A stretch of 49,259 nt of DNA, taken from assembly GCF_008042125.1 (NCBI RefSeq), contig NZ_RDBI01000035.1:11405-60663 (forward strand), written 5' to 3'. Below, piece after piece: positions 1 to 8,361 of this stretch (positions are counted from its first letter, which is position 1; every line of letters starts with the position of its first letter). The translations under genes were made by a program, and so were the position numbers. The notes under the pieces are model-generated. The model did not search any database, was not told the origin of the DNA, and worked only from the letters and a program-made list of their open reading frames with translations. This DNA comes from Streptomyces sp. MS191 (GTDB lineage Bacteria > Actinomycetota > Actinomycetes > Streptomycetales > Streptomycetaceae).

Positions 1-1
1 G

Positions 2-202
2 GGCAACCCGGTCGTCGACGAGATCGGCATCCGCTCCTACATGGGCGCGCCGCTGATCGACCGGACGGGCGTGGCGCTCGGCACGATCTGCGTCGTCGAC
101 ACCGACGTGCGGCCGTGGGGCCGGGCGGGCCTGGAGACGATCAAGACGCTGGCCGCGGAGCTGGTGGAGCAGATCCACCGTCGCGAGGACGGAATGCTCT
201 GA
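2..202 (+). pseudogene. C-terminal end of a GAF-domain protein (inverted second copy)
   Basis: This open frame enters from the window edge and ends at a TGA at 200-202. It encodes the last 66 residues of a GAF-type sensor domain (residues like RSYMGAPL, GTICVVD, ending HRREDGML). Positions 1-184 are an exact reverse complement of 293-476, which lies inside the minus-strand GAF gene of the conservon operon. This plus-strand copy keeps what looks like the natural C-terminus and is followed by a terminator-like hairpin. The minus-strand copy instead runs into unrelated sequence. The two copies are therefore best read as one gene seen twice through a fold-back. How far this copy extends to the left is unknown. 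Confidence 0.7.
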
Positions 203-228
203 GCACGGTGTGAACCCGCGCGCGGGTG

Positions 229-262
229 GCGCCCCGGAACGGCGAAGGCCGGGCCGGGGCGC
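229..262 (+). terminator. Hairpin after the natural GAF gene stop
   Basis: Arms GCGCCCCGG (229-237) and CCGGGGCGC (254-262) pair perfectly across a 16-nt loop, 27 nt after the TGA at 202. There is no long T-run, which is usual for Streptomyces terminators. Its position supports the plus-strand copy as carrying the true gene end. Confidence 0.55.
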
Positions 263-292
263 GTTCGTCTTCTCGGTCCTTCCTCGGTGTCG

Positions 293-844
293 GCGACGGT
301 GGATCTGCTCCACCAGCTCCGCGGCCAGCGTCTTGATCGTCTCCAGGCCCGCCCGGCCCCACGGCCGCACGTCGGTGTCGACGACGCAGATCGTGCCGAG
401 CGCCACGCCCGTCCGGTCGATCAGCGGCGCGCCCATGTAGGAGCGGATGCCGATCTCGTCGACGACCGGGTTGCCCGCGAAACGCGGGTAGTCGCAGACG
501 TCCTCCAGGACGAGGGCCTTGCGGCGCACCACGACGTGCGGGCAGTAGCCGTGGTCGCGCGCCATGAAGCGGCCCACGTTGCCGCCGGCCGCCGCCGCGC
601 CCAGGTCGCTGCCCGAGTGGGTGCCGGCCGGGGTGTGCAGGCCGGCGAAGAACTGCCGGTTCTCGTCGATGAAGTTGACCATGGAGTACGGGGCTCCGGT
701 CACCTCCGCGAGCCGGTGGGCGAAGTCGTCGAAGGCCTGCTCCGGCCGCTCCCCGAGACCCAGTTCGCGCAGCCGCTGGACACGGACGGGCGCTTCCCGG
801 TCGACGGGGGTCAGCAGCAGATGACCGGTCGGGTCGTAGGTCAT
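293..844 (-). CDS. Conservon-associated GAF-domain protein, 3' end scrambled
   Basis: The protein starts MTYDPTGHLLL at an ATG that overlaps the cvnD stop (ATGA), so it is the last translationally coupled gene of the conservon. Residues about 30-180 form a GAF domain (VNFIDENRQFF, then VVVRRKALVLEDV, then the GTICVVD core). GAF domains of this type bind small ligands or redox cofactors and feed signals to two-component or GTPase switches. The natural protein is probably about 189 residues ending EDGML, judged from the inverted copy at 2-202. Here the frame crosses the fold-back at 293 without a stop and would continue into antisense sequence. Only 293-844 should be treated as gene. Confidence 0.75.
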
Positions 845-1464
845 GTCGGGGCTCCGTAGCTCGGCACGGCGGCCGGGATGGTGGTGAGCAGATGCTGGAC
901 GAGGGTGAGGAGGGTGCGGATGCCGGCGCTTGAGATCCGGGCGTCGCACAGGACGACGGGCACCTCGGGCTTGAGGTCGAGCGCGGCTCGCACCTCGTCC
1001 GGCTCGTAGCGGTAGGCGCCGTCGAACTCGTTGACCGCGACGACGAACCCGATGCCCCGGCGCTCGAAGAAGTCGACCGCCGAGAAGCAGTCCTCCAGGC
1101 GGCGAGTGTCGGCGAGGACGACGGCTCCGAGGGCGCCCTCGGAGAGTTCGTCCCACATGAACCAGAAGCGTTCCTGGCCCGGGGTGCCGAACAGGTAGAG
1201 CACGTTGCGGTCGTCGAGGGTGATGCGCCCGAAGTCCATCGCGACGGTGGTGGTGGTCTTGGACTCGACGCCCACCAGGCTGTCGGTGCCCGCGCTGACC
1301 TGGGTCAGCAGCTCCTCGGTGCTCAGCGGTTCGATCTCGCTGACCGCGCCCACGAAGGTGGTCTTGCCGACGCCGAAGCCGCCCGCCACCAGGATCTTCA
1401 GCGCGGTGGGGAAGGGGTCGGACACGAAACTCTCGTGGCGCTCAGAGCCGTTGTCGTAGGCCAT
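841..1464 (-). CDS. cvnD: Conservon GTP-binding protein CvnD-like
   Basis: A 207-residue Ras-like small GTPase of the bacterial MglA/CvnD group. The P-loop GGFGVGKTT lies near residue 30, switch II is GTPGQERF, and the base-specificity motif is NEFD, a variant of NKxD. In Streptomyces conservons this protein works at the membrane with a sensor kinase (CvnA), a roadblock protein (CvnB) and a DUF742 protein (CvnC) as a G-protein-like complex. The ATG at 1464 lies 22 bp inside the end of cvnC, so translation is coupled. The stop overlaps the ATG of the GAF gene. The family and context are clear; the signal it senses is not. Confidence 0.93.
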   Translation of the reverse strand: MAYDNGSERHESFVSDPFPTALKILVAGGFGVGKTTFVGAVSEIEPLSTEELLTQVSAGTDSLVGVESKTTTTVAMDFGRITLDDRNVLYLFGTPGQERFWFMWDELSEGALGAVVLADTRRLEDCFSAVDFFERRGIGFVVAVNEFDGAYRYEPDEVRAALDLKPEVPVVLCDARISSAGIRTLLTLVQHLLTTIPAAVPSYGAPT

Positions 1465-1816
1465 CGAGCACTGCCTCCAGCAAGGAACGGTCGGTTGGAT
1501 TGGCGTGGAAGCGGGGCGCCCGGGCGGTGAGCGCCCCGCAGTCCACGAGGTCGGAGAGGAGGACCTTGGTGACGACCGCCGGCAGCCGTAAGTGCGCCGC
1601 GACCTCCGCCACCGAGGTGGGTCCGTCGCACAGCCCGAGGGCCAGACTGTGCTCGGGACCCATGTGCCCCTGCGGGGAGGAGCCCGTCGCCATCACCATC
1701 GACAGGAGATCCAGTGCGGTGGTGGGCTTGGTCCGGCCGCCGCTCACGGTGTACGGGCGGATCAGCCGCCCGGCCGCGTCGTCGAGCCAGGGCCCCTCCT
1801 GGGACATCACGCTCAC
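1442..1816 (-). CDS. cvnC: DUF742 protein, CvnC-like
   Basis: A protein of about 124 residues with the DUF742 signature: an RPYTVSGGRT segment near residue 20 and a winged-helix-like second half (SVAEVAAHLRLP ... VLLSDLVDCGAL). In conservons this small cytosolic component sits between the roadblock protein and the GTPase. I chose the GTG at 1816 because its GTGA overlaps the cvnB stop. An ATG at 1807 would give MSQEGPW and is an equally reasonable start. The 3' end overlaps cvnD. Confidence 0.88.
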   Translation of the reverse strand: MSVMSQEGPWLDDAAGRLIRPYTVSGGRTKPTTALDLLSMVMATGSSPQGHMGPEHSLALGLCDGPTSVAEVAAHLRLPAVVTKVLLSDLVDCGALTARAPRFHANPTDRSLLEAVLDGLRQRL

Positions 1817-2247
1817 AGCCCCGTGCTGCCCGCCGCGCCGGCGGCCTGTCTGGCGGGCGTGACCAGGTACGGCCGCACGCTCTTGACCAGCATCGCCATC
1901 TCGTAGCCGAGGACGGCGGCGTCCGCCTCGCGACCGGCGAGCACCGCCAGGCAGGTGCCGGAACCGGCGGTGGAGACGAACAGCAGGGTGGAGTCGAGTT
2001 CGACGACGACCTGGCGGACCTCGCCACCGTCGCCGAACCGCGCACCGGCGCTGCGGCCGAGCGAGTACAGCCCGGAGGCCAGGGCCGCCATGTGGTCGGC
2101 CGCGTCGGTGTCGAGGCCGTGGACGGATTTGACCAGGCCGTCGGAGGAGAGCAGGACCGCGTTGCGGGTGTAGGGGACCCGCTGGACCAGACCGCTCAGC
2201 AGCCAGTCGAGATCCGAGGAATGGCCGGTCGGCGAGTTGCTGACCAT
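1813..2247 (-). CDS. cvnB: Roadblock/LC7-domain protein, CvnB-like
   Basis: A 144-residue roadblock/LC7 protein of the MglB class, which acts as the regulatory partner of the CvnD GTPase. It opens with DLDWLLSGLVQRVP and has the expected alternating fold (AVLLSSDGLVKSV, then the LFVSTAGSGTCLAVLAG strands). The ATG at 2247 is preceded by AAGGAG 10 nt upstream, inside the end of the cvnA fragment. Its stop overlaps the start of cvnC. The length is normal for the family and the gene is intact. Confidence 0.93.
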   Translation of the reverse strand: MVSNSPTGHSSDLDWLLSGLVQRVPYTRNAVLLSSDGLVKSVHGLDTDAADHMAALASGLYSLGRSAGARFGDGGEVRQVVVELDSTLLFVSTAGSGTCLAVLAGREADAAVLGYEMAMLVKSVRPYLVTPARQAAGAAGSTGL

Positions 2248-2254
2248 GGTGCAT

Positions 2255-2395
2255 CTACTCCTTGTGCGCGTCGCCGGGACGCTGCGGTTCATGGGCTGGG
2301 GGCTGGGATTCTGCGAGTCCGATGCCACGCTGGAACGCGGCCATCAGACCGGGGTCGTGCAGGGCGTGTTCCTCGGGCTTGCGGGCCGTGGGCTC
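2255..2395 (-). pseudogene. cvnA: C-terminal tail of conservon sensor kinase CvnA
   Basis: About 46 codons in the correct orientation directly upstream of cvnB, ending in TAG at 2255-2257. The tail reads GLMAAFQRGIGLAESQ followed by a proline-rich end, as expected for the last residues of a CvnA kinase. Upstream of about 2395 the coding sequence stops making sense on this strand, and an internal piece of the same kind of kinase appears on the other strand. The sensor, membrane and ATPase regions of CvnA are absent from the window. Confidence 0.7.
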
Positions 2396-2613
2396 CTCGA
2401 CGAGCTGGAGAACGAGGTCGAGGACCCGGAGCTGCTCAAGGGCCTGTTCCACGTCGACCACCTGGCGACCCGCATCCGCCGCCACGCCGAGAACCTGGCC
2501 GTCCTCGGCGGCGCCATCTCCCGCCGCCAGTGGTCGAACCCGGTCACCATGACCGAGGTGCTGCGCTCCTCGATCGCCGAGGTCGAGCAGTACCCGCGCG
2601 TCAAGCTCGTTCC
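2395..2613 (+). pseudogene. cvnA: Inverted internal fragment of a CvnA-type histidine kinase
   Basis: On the plus strand this piece encodes LDELENEVEDPELLKGLF, then HVDHLATRIRRHAENL, then VLGGAISRRQW and EVEQYPRVKLVPP. This is the dimerisation/phosphoacceptor-like region of conservon sensor kinases, where the motif precedes the HATPase domain. It points away from its own operon and ends at a run of nine C (2612-2620), after which kinase similarity is lost. With the tail at 2255-2395 this makes cvnA a scrambled gene. A misassembly or a real inversion with deletion would both explain it. Confidence 0.72.
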
Positions 2614-2700
2614 CCCCCCCACCGCCGTCGGTTCACCTCCCGCGTCGGACCGGCACGGACCGGACATCCGAACGACGTCCGGTCCCGTTGCGGAGGAACT

Positions 2701-3756
2701 GTGTGGCATGAGCGGGACACGACCGGCCCCGTCCTGGCCGGTGACGTCACGAAGGAGGGGACGGTCGCCGGTTTCGGCTACGCCCCGTCCGCCCAGCCGA
2801 AGGCCGCGTGCGACCGGCTGCTGCTGAACGGCGACGAGGCTCTCGCCGAACCGCCCGACCGGCCCGTACCGGTGGACGCCGGGACCGTCCGGAGCCTCGC
2901 GGCCACCCCGGTGCGGCGGGTGGATCCGGAGCGGGTGCACCGGGCCGCGGAGCTCGACAGCGCGCTGCCCGACGCGGTCGCGGAGACCCTGGCGCTGCCG
3001 GGGTCGGCCTGGGGAGAGGTCGCGGGCCCGCTCGTCCAGGAGGTACGCGAGTCGCGCCATCTGCTCTGGCTCACCGGCGGGTTCGCCCGGGACCTCATCG
3101 CCGGCCGCGCCGCCGAGGTCAACGACCTCGACCTCACGGGCACGGCCCCGCCGGGCCGCTTCAGCGACCTGTCCAGGCGGGCACGGCGCCGCAACGGGCT
3201 GGAGTTCCGGGCCAAGGTGTCGCCCTACTCCCTGGTCTGCTCGGCCGTACCGCCCCAGGGCGGCGAACGGCTCTACGAGTACCGGACGTTGAAGACGAAC
3301 GCCTTCGGCTTCCCGGCCTGCGGCAGCGACCTCGAGACCGACGCCCGCTGCCGCGACTTCACCGTGAACAGCCTCTACTACGATCCGCTCGGGCACACCG
3401 TGGTCGACCCGACCGGCGCGGGGCTGGCGGACCTGCGGGCCCGGCCGCGTCGCCTCACCTCGCTGCACTCCACCGACGACCGGCTCGACCAGGCCCGGCT
3501 GATCCTGCGCGCGGTCAAGTTCGCGGTGCGCTGGGCCGGTACCACCGGCTGTGAGCTCGGCGCGACGGCGGCCCGCCTCGCGCACGTGCCCACGACGGCG
3601 TGGGACGGGCTGCCTCCGGCCGACTGGGAACGTCTGGCCGGGGACCATCGCCGGGCCCTCGCCGGCCACGATCCGGGCCGGCAGCTCGGCGTCGCCGCCG
3701 CGCTCGGCCCCGCCGCCGCCGGCCTGCTCGCCACCCTGCTGGAGGTGCGGCCGTGA
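2701..3756 (+). CDS. CCA-adding/poly(A) polymerase family nucleotidyltransferase
   Basis: A 351-residue protein with the class II nucleotidyltransferase head. GGFARD (about residues 126-131) is followed by the metal-binding pair D142 and D144 (NDLDLTG), then CRDFTVNSLYYDP, then the DPTGAGLADL and RLILRAVKFAVR segments typical of tRNA nucleotidyltransferases. It lacks an HD domain and is shorter than housekeeping CCA-adding enzymes, so I expect a specialised transferase that adds nucleotides to an RNA or protein target. The GTG at 2701 is 4 nt after GGAGG. Its stop overlaps the next start, which ties it to the two unusual genes downstream. The substrate is unknown. Confidence 0.8.
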   Translation: MWHERDTTGPVLAGDVTKEGTVAGFGYAPSAQPKAACDRLLLNGDEALAEPPDRPVPVDAGTVRSLAATPVRRVDPERVHRAAELDSALPDAVAETLALPGSAWGEVAGPLVQEVRESRHLLWLTGGFARDLIAGRAAEVNDLDLTGTAPPGRFSDLSRRARRRNGLEFRAKVSPYSLVCSAVPPQGGERLYEYRTLKTNAFGFPACGSDLETDARCRDFTVNSLYYDPLGHTVVDPTGAGLADLRARPRRLTSLHSTDDRLDQARLILRAVKFAVRWAGTTGCELGATAARLAHVPTTAWDGLPPADWERLAGDHRRALAGHDPGRQLGVAAALGPAAAGLLATLLEVRP

Positions 3757-5037
3757 CCGGAGTCCACCGTCCCCTCAGCGACTGGGTCGTCCGTCTCGGC
3801 CCGCCGCCGGCACCCGGCACGAGCCCGATCAACGACGGCGACGAACGGGCCGACGCCCGCGACCTCCCGCTCTTCACGGAGGGCTGGGTCCGGCGTGCCG
3901 TGGCGGCGGGACCGGACCGGCCGTCGGTGCTCGCCCTGCAGCACCCGGCCACCGCCGTCACGTACGTCGAACTCGACGACCACGGAGCGCCGTTACGCAT
4001 CGGCGAGGCGGGCGCCGAGCTGATCGGCCGCGTCGAGACGTCCTGGCCCCTTCCCGTCCTCGGCACGGACGACCTGACGGCGCTGGCCGCGCTGTCCCGG
4101 GAGGTCCGCTACCTGCTGCTGCACCGGCTGTCCCAGGAGGGAGCACCGCCCCCCGGGGTCTTCCACTCCCTGCCGTGGGAGCCGGTGACGGAGCTGGCGT
4201 CGGCGGTCGTCCGCCTGCTCGACGGCGGCGCACCGCCGTCGCTGTCCGCCGAGGCGCTGGACCTCGGCCACTGGGTCACGCCCGCGGCGCTCGGCGTGAC
4301 CGGACCGCTGGAGCAGCTGTACGAGGGGCTGACGGAGCCCGATCCGGTGCTCGCCGCGCGGGGCGGCACGGCGCTCTGCGGGACTGCGCGCCGCGGACCC
4401 GGCACGGTTCCCCGCGCCGGTGACGACGGCCCTCGCCGAGGTCGCCCGGCGGCTGGCCACGGTCAACCCGTTCCTGCGGCACGCGGCGGTCCTGGCCGCC
4501 GGGCGGCTGACGGGCGCGACCTCGTCCGGTTTCGTCACCGGCCTCGAACCCGCCCTGCCCAAGTCGGCCTCGGGCACCGCCGACCGCGCGGTGGTCGACC
4601 GGCTCGGCGACGACGGCCCGTTCGCGGTCCGCACCGAGATCACTCCGGGCGGCCGGCTGAAGGTGACGGTGGAACTCGCCCTGGAGGCGACACCGGAACG
4701 GGAACGGCTCCTCGACGCGTACGGAGGCGCGTTCCTCCCGGTCGTCGTGGCGTCGCCCGGCGGCACGCTCCGGTACTGGGTGGCGCTGGAGGCCCGGCGC
4801 CGGTGGCTCTCCGGAACGCTCGACGTGCCCGTGGTGCGCGGGGAGTTCCGCGCCGAGGACGCGGTGACGGGCGTGTGGGGCCTGGCCGGTGTCTCCCCGG
4901 ACGAGCTGCTGCCCTCGCTGGCGGGGACGCATCGCGCCGGCCTCCGGGTGTGGCGGGCGGCGGCGGACCTGTCCCCCGCGGGGCACCCGCTGCGCCGGGC
5001 GCTCCGCCGCCTCGGCGGAGAGGGCGGCGCGTCGTGA
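3753..5037 (+). pseudogene. Unrecognised protein, frameshifted near 4380
   Basis: GTG at 3753 overlaps the nucleotidyltransferase stop. The first frame reads well to about codon 209 (ending GTALCG at about 4380) and then turns into arginine-rich nonsense. The correct continuation (LRAADPARFPAP, then LATVNPFLRHAAVLAAG) is in the next frame and runs to 5037. Removing one G from GGG at 4380-4382 would restore one protein of about 428 residues. I see no Walker, protease or membrane motif. The C-terminal third (EITPGGRLKVTVELAL ... RYWVALEARRRWLSG) is mostly beta and may be a partner or adaptor domain. The stop overlaps the start of the next gene, so the three genes form one coupled operon. Whether the shift is a sequencing error or real is undecided. 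Confidence 0.6.
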
Positions 5038-8000
5038 CCTTCATCGAGGACCTGCGGACCCTGCTCACGGACGAACTCGACGGACCGGACGAGGAGTCGG
5101 CCCTGTACGGGGCGCTGACCCGCTCGCCCCTGCTGCTGGAGTTCGTCCAGTCCCTGGTCGGCGCCCGGGACGTGGAGTCCCTGCGCACGCTGTGCCACGG
5201 AAGCGTCGAACTGCACGAACTGACCGAGCGCTACGGCACGGTGCCGGGCGCCCTCACCACCCCCGCCGAGGAGCCGTACGCCGGCTGCGGACCGGTGACC
5301 GGCGCGGTGCGGGCCGTGGCCGCGCTGGGCCTGGTGCTGGTCGACGAGGAGGACCGGCTCGCGGACCACCTGGCCGTCGCGCTGACCTGGCTGGCGCACG
5401 CCCGCGCCGCGGCGGAGGCGCCGTGGCCCACCGGGCGGCAGGCCCCGGCGTGCGCCCACCACGACCGGCTGTCCGCCGCCGTGGCGGCGCTGGGCACCGA
5501 CCCGCACGCGACCACCGTGGTGGTGTGGCTGCTCGCCCTGCAGAAGGAGGACCCGAAGGAGGGTGCGACGGCGACGGTCGACGTCCTCATGGACCGCGGC
5601 GACCTCGGGATCCGGGCGTCACTGCGGGCCACGACGCTGCGCGGACTGCCGCCCGCCCTGGTCCCGGACCCGTGGACCATGCTGCTGTTCACCGCGGACG
5701 ACCGCTTCCGCTCCGGCCTGGAGACCGCCTGGCGGGCGGCGGGCCACCGGCGGCACGACGGCGACGTGCGCGGCGCGGTCCTCTGGTCGCTGGCCGGTGT
5801 CGACGGACCGGTGGACCACGTCCAGGACGTCAGCCTGACGGCGGCGTTCACCGTCCTCGTGGACGAGATGCGCCGGAAGAACCGGCGGCTGCGCGGCCCG
5901 CTCACCGTCCGGCGCCTCGGCGGCTCGACCGCCGTCGTCGGCGGGGTCGACGACGAGGGACGCATGGTCGGGGTGACCGGCTACCGCAACAAACTGGCCG
6001 TCGCGGCCGCGCTCGACCGGGTCGTGGTCCCGGACACCGACCTGAGGGAGGCCCGGGAGCACGCGAGCGGCCTGGAGACCACCGTCGTCGGGGTGCGCGC
6101 GTGGCAGGAGGCGGCCCGCCGCAGCCGGATCCCCGACCGCAGGGCCTGGCTGCGGGTTCTGCTCGTCTGCGTCCTCGTGCTGAGCGCGGGCTCGGGGACC
6201 GGCGCGTACGTGTGGAACGGCAACCGGCAGGCCCAGGAGCTGCGCGACACCGCCGCCCGGGTCCTGGACGAGGCGTACGCGCAGGACGACGGCGTCGACC
6301 CGGGACTCCGGCTGCTGCTGGCCATGGCCAGCGACGACATCGCGGGCCAGGCGGGCGACAAGCCCGACGCCCTGGTCACGATGGCCGGCGAGAGCTCCAG
6401 CCTGCGCAGGCTGCTGCGGCCCGAGGAGGGCCGGTTCGAGCGGCTCGCCCTGTCGCGCGACGGCGCGTGGGGCGCGTTGTCCACCAGCACCGGAGCCGTG
6501 GAGATCGTGTCCACCAAGTCCGGGGACGTGGTGTGGCGCCGGAAGGGGAGCGGCGTGGAGCCCACGGCACCCGGGGTGTTCGTCAACGGTCTCGCGGTGT
6601 CGCCCCGGGGGCAGCGGGTGGCCTTCGCGACGAGCGATCTGCGTCTCACCGTCGTGGAGAAGAAGAAGGGGTCATGGTCGGTCGCGAGCCGGATCGCTCT
6701 GCCGATCCCCTCCGACCCCGGACCGCTGCACACCGAGCGCAACAAGGTGGACCACCTGGAGTTCACCTCGGACATGCAGTCGCTCGTCGCGTACGTGGAC
6801 ACGATCGGGCTGCTCACGTACGACGTGCGACATCTGGACGCCGCACCGCGCCGCTGCCCCGAGCGCGGCACCGCCAAGACGATGTGGGCGGGGGAGGGCG
6901 AGGTGCTGCTGACCAAGGACCGCGAGGTCGTCAGGGTGGATCTGAAGTCCTGCGCCCGGTCCGTGGCGCTCACCGCGCCCGAGGACGTCTTCCTGCACGG
7001 TGCCGTGGGGGACCACGGGGTCACGGCCGCCGCGACCCGCGGCGCCCAGTTGCTCACCCTGGGCCCGAACAGGACCGAGACCGTCGTGGCCGACCGCGGC
7101 CCCTACGGGACGGTCTCGCTGAACTCCGCCGACGACGGGGCGCACCTGAGCGCAACGAGACTCTCCGGCCGCTACGGGGGCACCTACGGCTGGAACGTCG
7201 GCGAGCGGTCGCAGGAGTACGGCTACCCCAAGGCCGGACCGGCGGTGATGGGCAACGGCATCGTGCTGCGGCACCACGGCGGAGTCGCCGAACTCCACGA
7301 CGGCGGCCACTCCGCCGCGACGAGGGCGTGGAACCACTTCTACGGCGGAATGGGGTCGCTCGCCTGGGCGGGCCAGGACCTCGTGCTGCGCGCCGGTCCG
7401 GCCCTGTACCTGCTGCCGCGTGCGAAGGACCTCACGTCGGAGACCATGGATGATCCGAAGCGCTACCACCGCCTGGCCCTGCCGAAGGGCAGCACCAGCA
7501 GGGAACTCGCCACCAGCAGAAGCGGCCACTGGGCCGCGGCGCTGTACAGCAGGAAGGGGGAGCGCAGCCGCGACCTGGCGGTCTGGGATCTCAGCGCACG
7601 GCGCCTGACGCCGGTGCCGCTGCCGAAGAAGGCCGGACTCCGACACGTCGCCTTCGTCGGCAGCGATCTCTACACCGGGTACAGCGACGGCGAAGTCCGG
7701 CGCTTCACGGTGTCGGGCGGCATCTGGCGGAGCGCCGGAAGCCGGCGGCTCGCGGCCGGCGTCACGGCGCTGGGCGGAGGCGGCGAGGGCGCAGACCGTC
7801 TCTACGCGGTCATCAGTACCGGCAGCGCCGACCGGCCGTCCGTCGTCGCGCTTCGGACCTCCGACCTCTCGGTCGTCGCGACCCGGCGACTGGAGGGCGG
7901 GACGGCGATCGCGAAGGTCGAGGTGATGCGGGACGGCCAGGTGGTCGTGGGCTCCGGCGCGGGGACGGTCACCTTCTTCACCGCGGACCTGCAGCAGCGC

Positions 8001-8354
8001 GGCCGGGCCTCCGACGGCGAGCTCCAGTTCGTCCTGGACCTCACGGAGATTCCGGGGAAGGGCCTGTTGCTGGTGTCGGGCAAGTCGCGCAGCGCCGTCT
8101 TCGGGCTGAACACCATGACCCCGCGGGACGAGTGGAACATGGGGGCGCCGTTCCTGTCCGCGGACGCCCCGCCGGACGGCGGCGTCCTGGCGACGTACAA
8201 CTTCTCGACCTTCAACGTGGCCCTGTGGACGCTCGACGAGTCCGATCTGCGGGCCCGCGTCTGTCAGGTCGTCGGTCGCGATCTGACCGAAGAGGAGTGG
8301 CGGCAGTACGTGGGCGAGGGCGTCCCCTACGCGCCGGTCTGCAAGAGCCGATAG
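5034..8354 (+). CDS. Lon-like domain, transmembrane segment and beta-propeller protein
   Basis: A 1106-residue protein. Residues 1-200 are helical with no family I recognise. Residues about 215-345 resemble the S16 Lon-protease fold: DVSLTAAF places a Ser near 267, and GYRNKLAVAAA followed by RVVVPDTDL places a Lys near 320, matching the Ser/Lys layout of Lon. One transmembrane helix lies at about 371-392. From about 395 an acidic helical linker leads into a long repetitive beta region (LALSRDGAWGALS, LAVSPRGQRVAFA, LAVWDLSARRL) consistent with a WD40-like propeller, probably outside the membrane. Similar architectures occur in actinobacterial NTPase/protease conflict proteins, but the function here is inferred only. 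Its GTG overlaps the upstream stop, and a strong terminator follows. Confidence 0.6.
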   Translation: MTFIEDLRTLLTDELDGPDEESALYGALTRSPLLLEFVQSLVGARDVESLRTLCHGSVELHELTERYGTVPGALTTPAEEPYAGCGPVTGAVRAVAALGLVLVDEEDRLADHLAVALTWLAHARAAAEAPWPTGRQAPACAHHDRLSAAVAALGTDPHATTVVVWLLALQKEDPKEGATATVDVLMDRGDLGIRASLRATTLRGLPPALVPDPWTMLLFTADDRFRSGLETAWRAAGHRRHDGDVRGAVLWSLAGVDGPVDHVQDVSLTAAFTVLVDEMRRKNRRLRGPLTVRRLGGSTAVVGGVDDEGRMVGVTGYRNKLAVAAALDRVVVPDTDLREAREHASGLETTVVGVRAWQEAARRSRIPDRRAWLRVLLVCVLVLSAGSGTGAYVWNGNRQAQELRDTAARVLDEAYAQDDGVDPGLRLLLAMASDDIAGQAGDKPDALVTMAGESSSLRRLLRPEEGRFERLALSRDGAWGALSTSTGAVEIVSTKSGDVVWRRKGSGVEPTAPGVFVNGLAVSPRGQRVAFATSDLRLTVVEKKKGSWSVASRIALPIPSDPGPLHTERNKVDHLEFTSDMQSLVAYVDTIGLLTYDVRHLDAAPRRCPERGTAKTMWAGEGEVLLTKDREVVRVDLKSCARSVALTAPEDVFLHGAVGDHGVTAAATRGAQLLTLGPNRTETVVADRGPYGTVSLNSADDGAHLSATRLSGRYGGTYGWNVGERSQEYGYPKAGPAVMGNGIVLRHHGGVAELHDGGHSAATRAWNHFYGGMGSLAWAGQDLVLRAGPALYLLPRAKDLTSETMDDPKRYHRLALPKGSTSRELATSRSGHWAAALYSRKGERSRDLAVWDLSARRLTPVPLPKKAGLRHVAFVGSDLYTGYSDGEVRRFTVSGGIWRSAGSRRLAAGVTALGGGGEGADRLYAVISTGSADRPSVVALRTSDLSVVATRRLEGGTAIAKVEVMRDGQVVVGSGAGTVTFFTADLQQRGRASDGELQFVLDLTEIPGKGLLLVSGKSRSAVFGLNTMTPRDEWNMGAPFLSADAPPDGGVLATYNFSTFNVALWTLDESDLRARVCQVVGRDLTEEEWRQYVGEGVPYAPVCKSR

Positions 8355-8361
8355 AGCGGCC

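Larger units (their letters stand above)
1..476. repeat. Perfect inverted repeat, 184-bp arms, 108-bp spacer
   Basis: The arms are 1-184 and 293-476 with a spacer at 185-292. I compared the arms base by base and saw no mismatch, and the left arm may continue beyond the window. Perfect identity over coding sequence, with divergence starting abruptly inside a codon, is what a fold-back chimera or a very recent inverted duplication would give. Confidence 0.9.

Noticed and set aside
2612..2620. Run of nine C as a phase-variation tract
   Set aside because: It lies at the broken edge of an inverted kinase fragment with no downstream frame to switch, so it more likely marks a junction or a sequencing error.
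3600..8354. One open frame of 1584 codons spanning two genes
   Set aside because: It joins the first part of the middle gene, an out-of-frame stretch and the propeller gene. The overlap of GTG 5034 with the stop at 5037 and the arginine-rich middle show it is not one protein.
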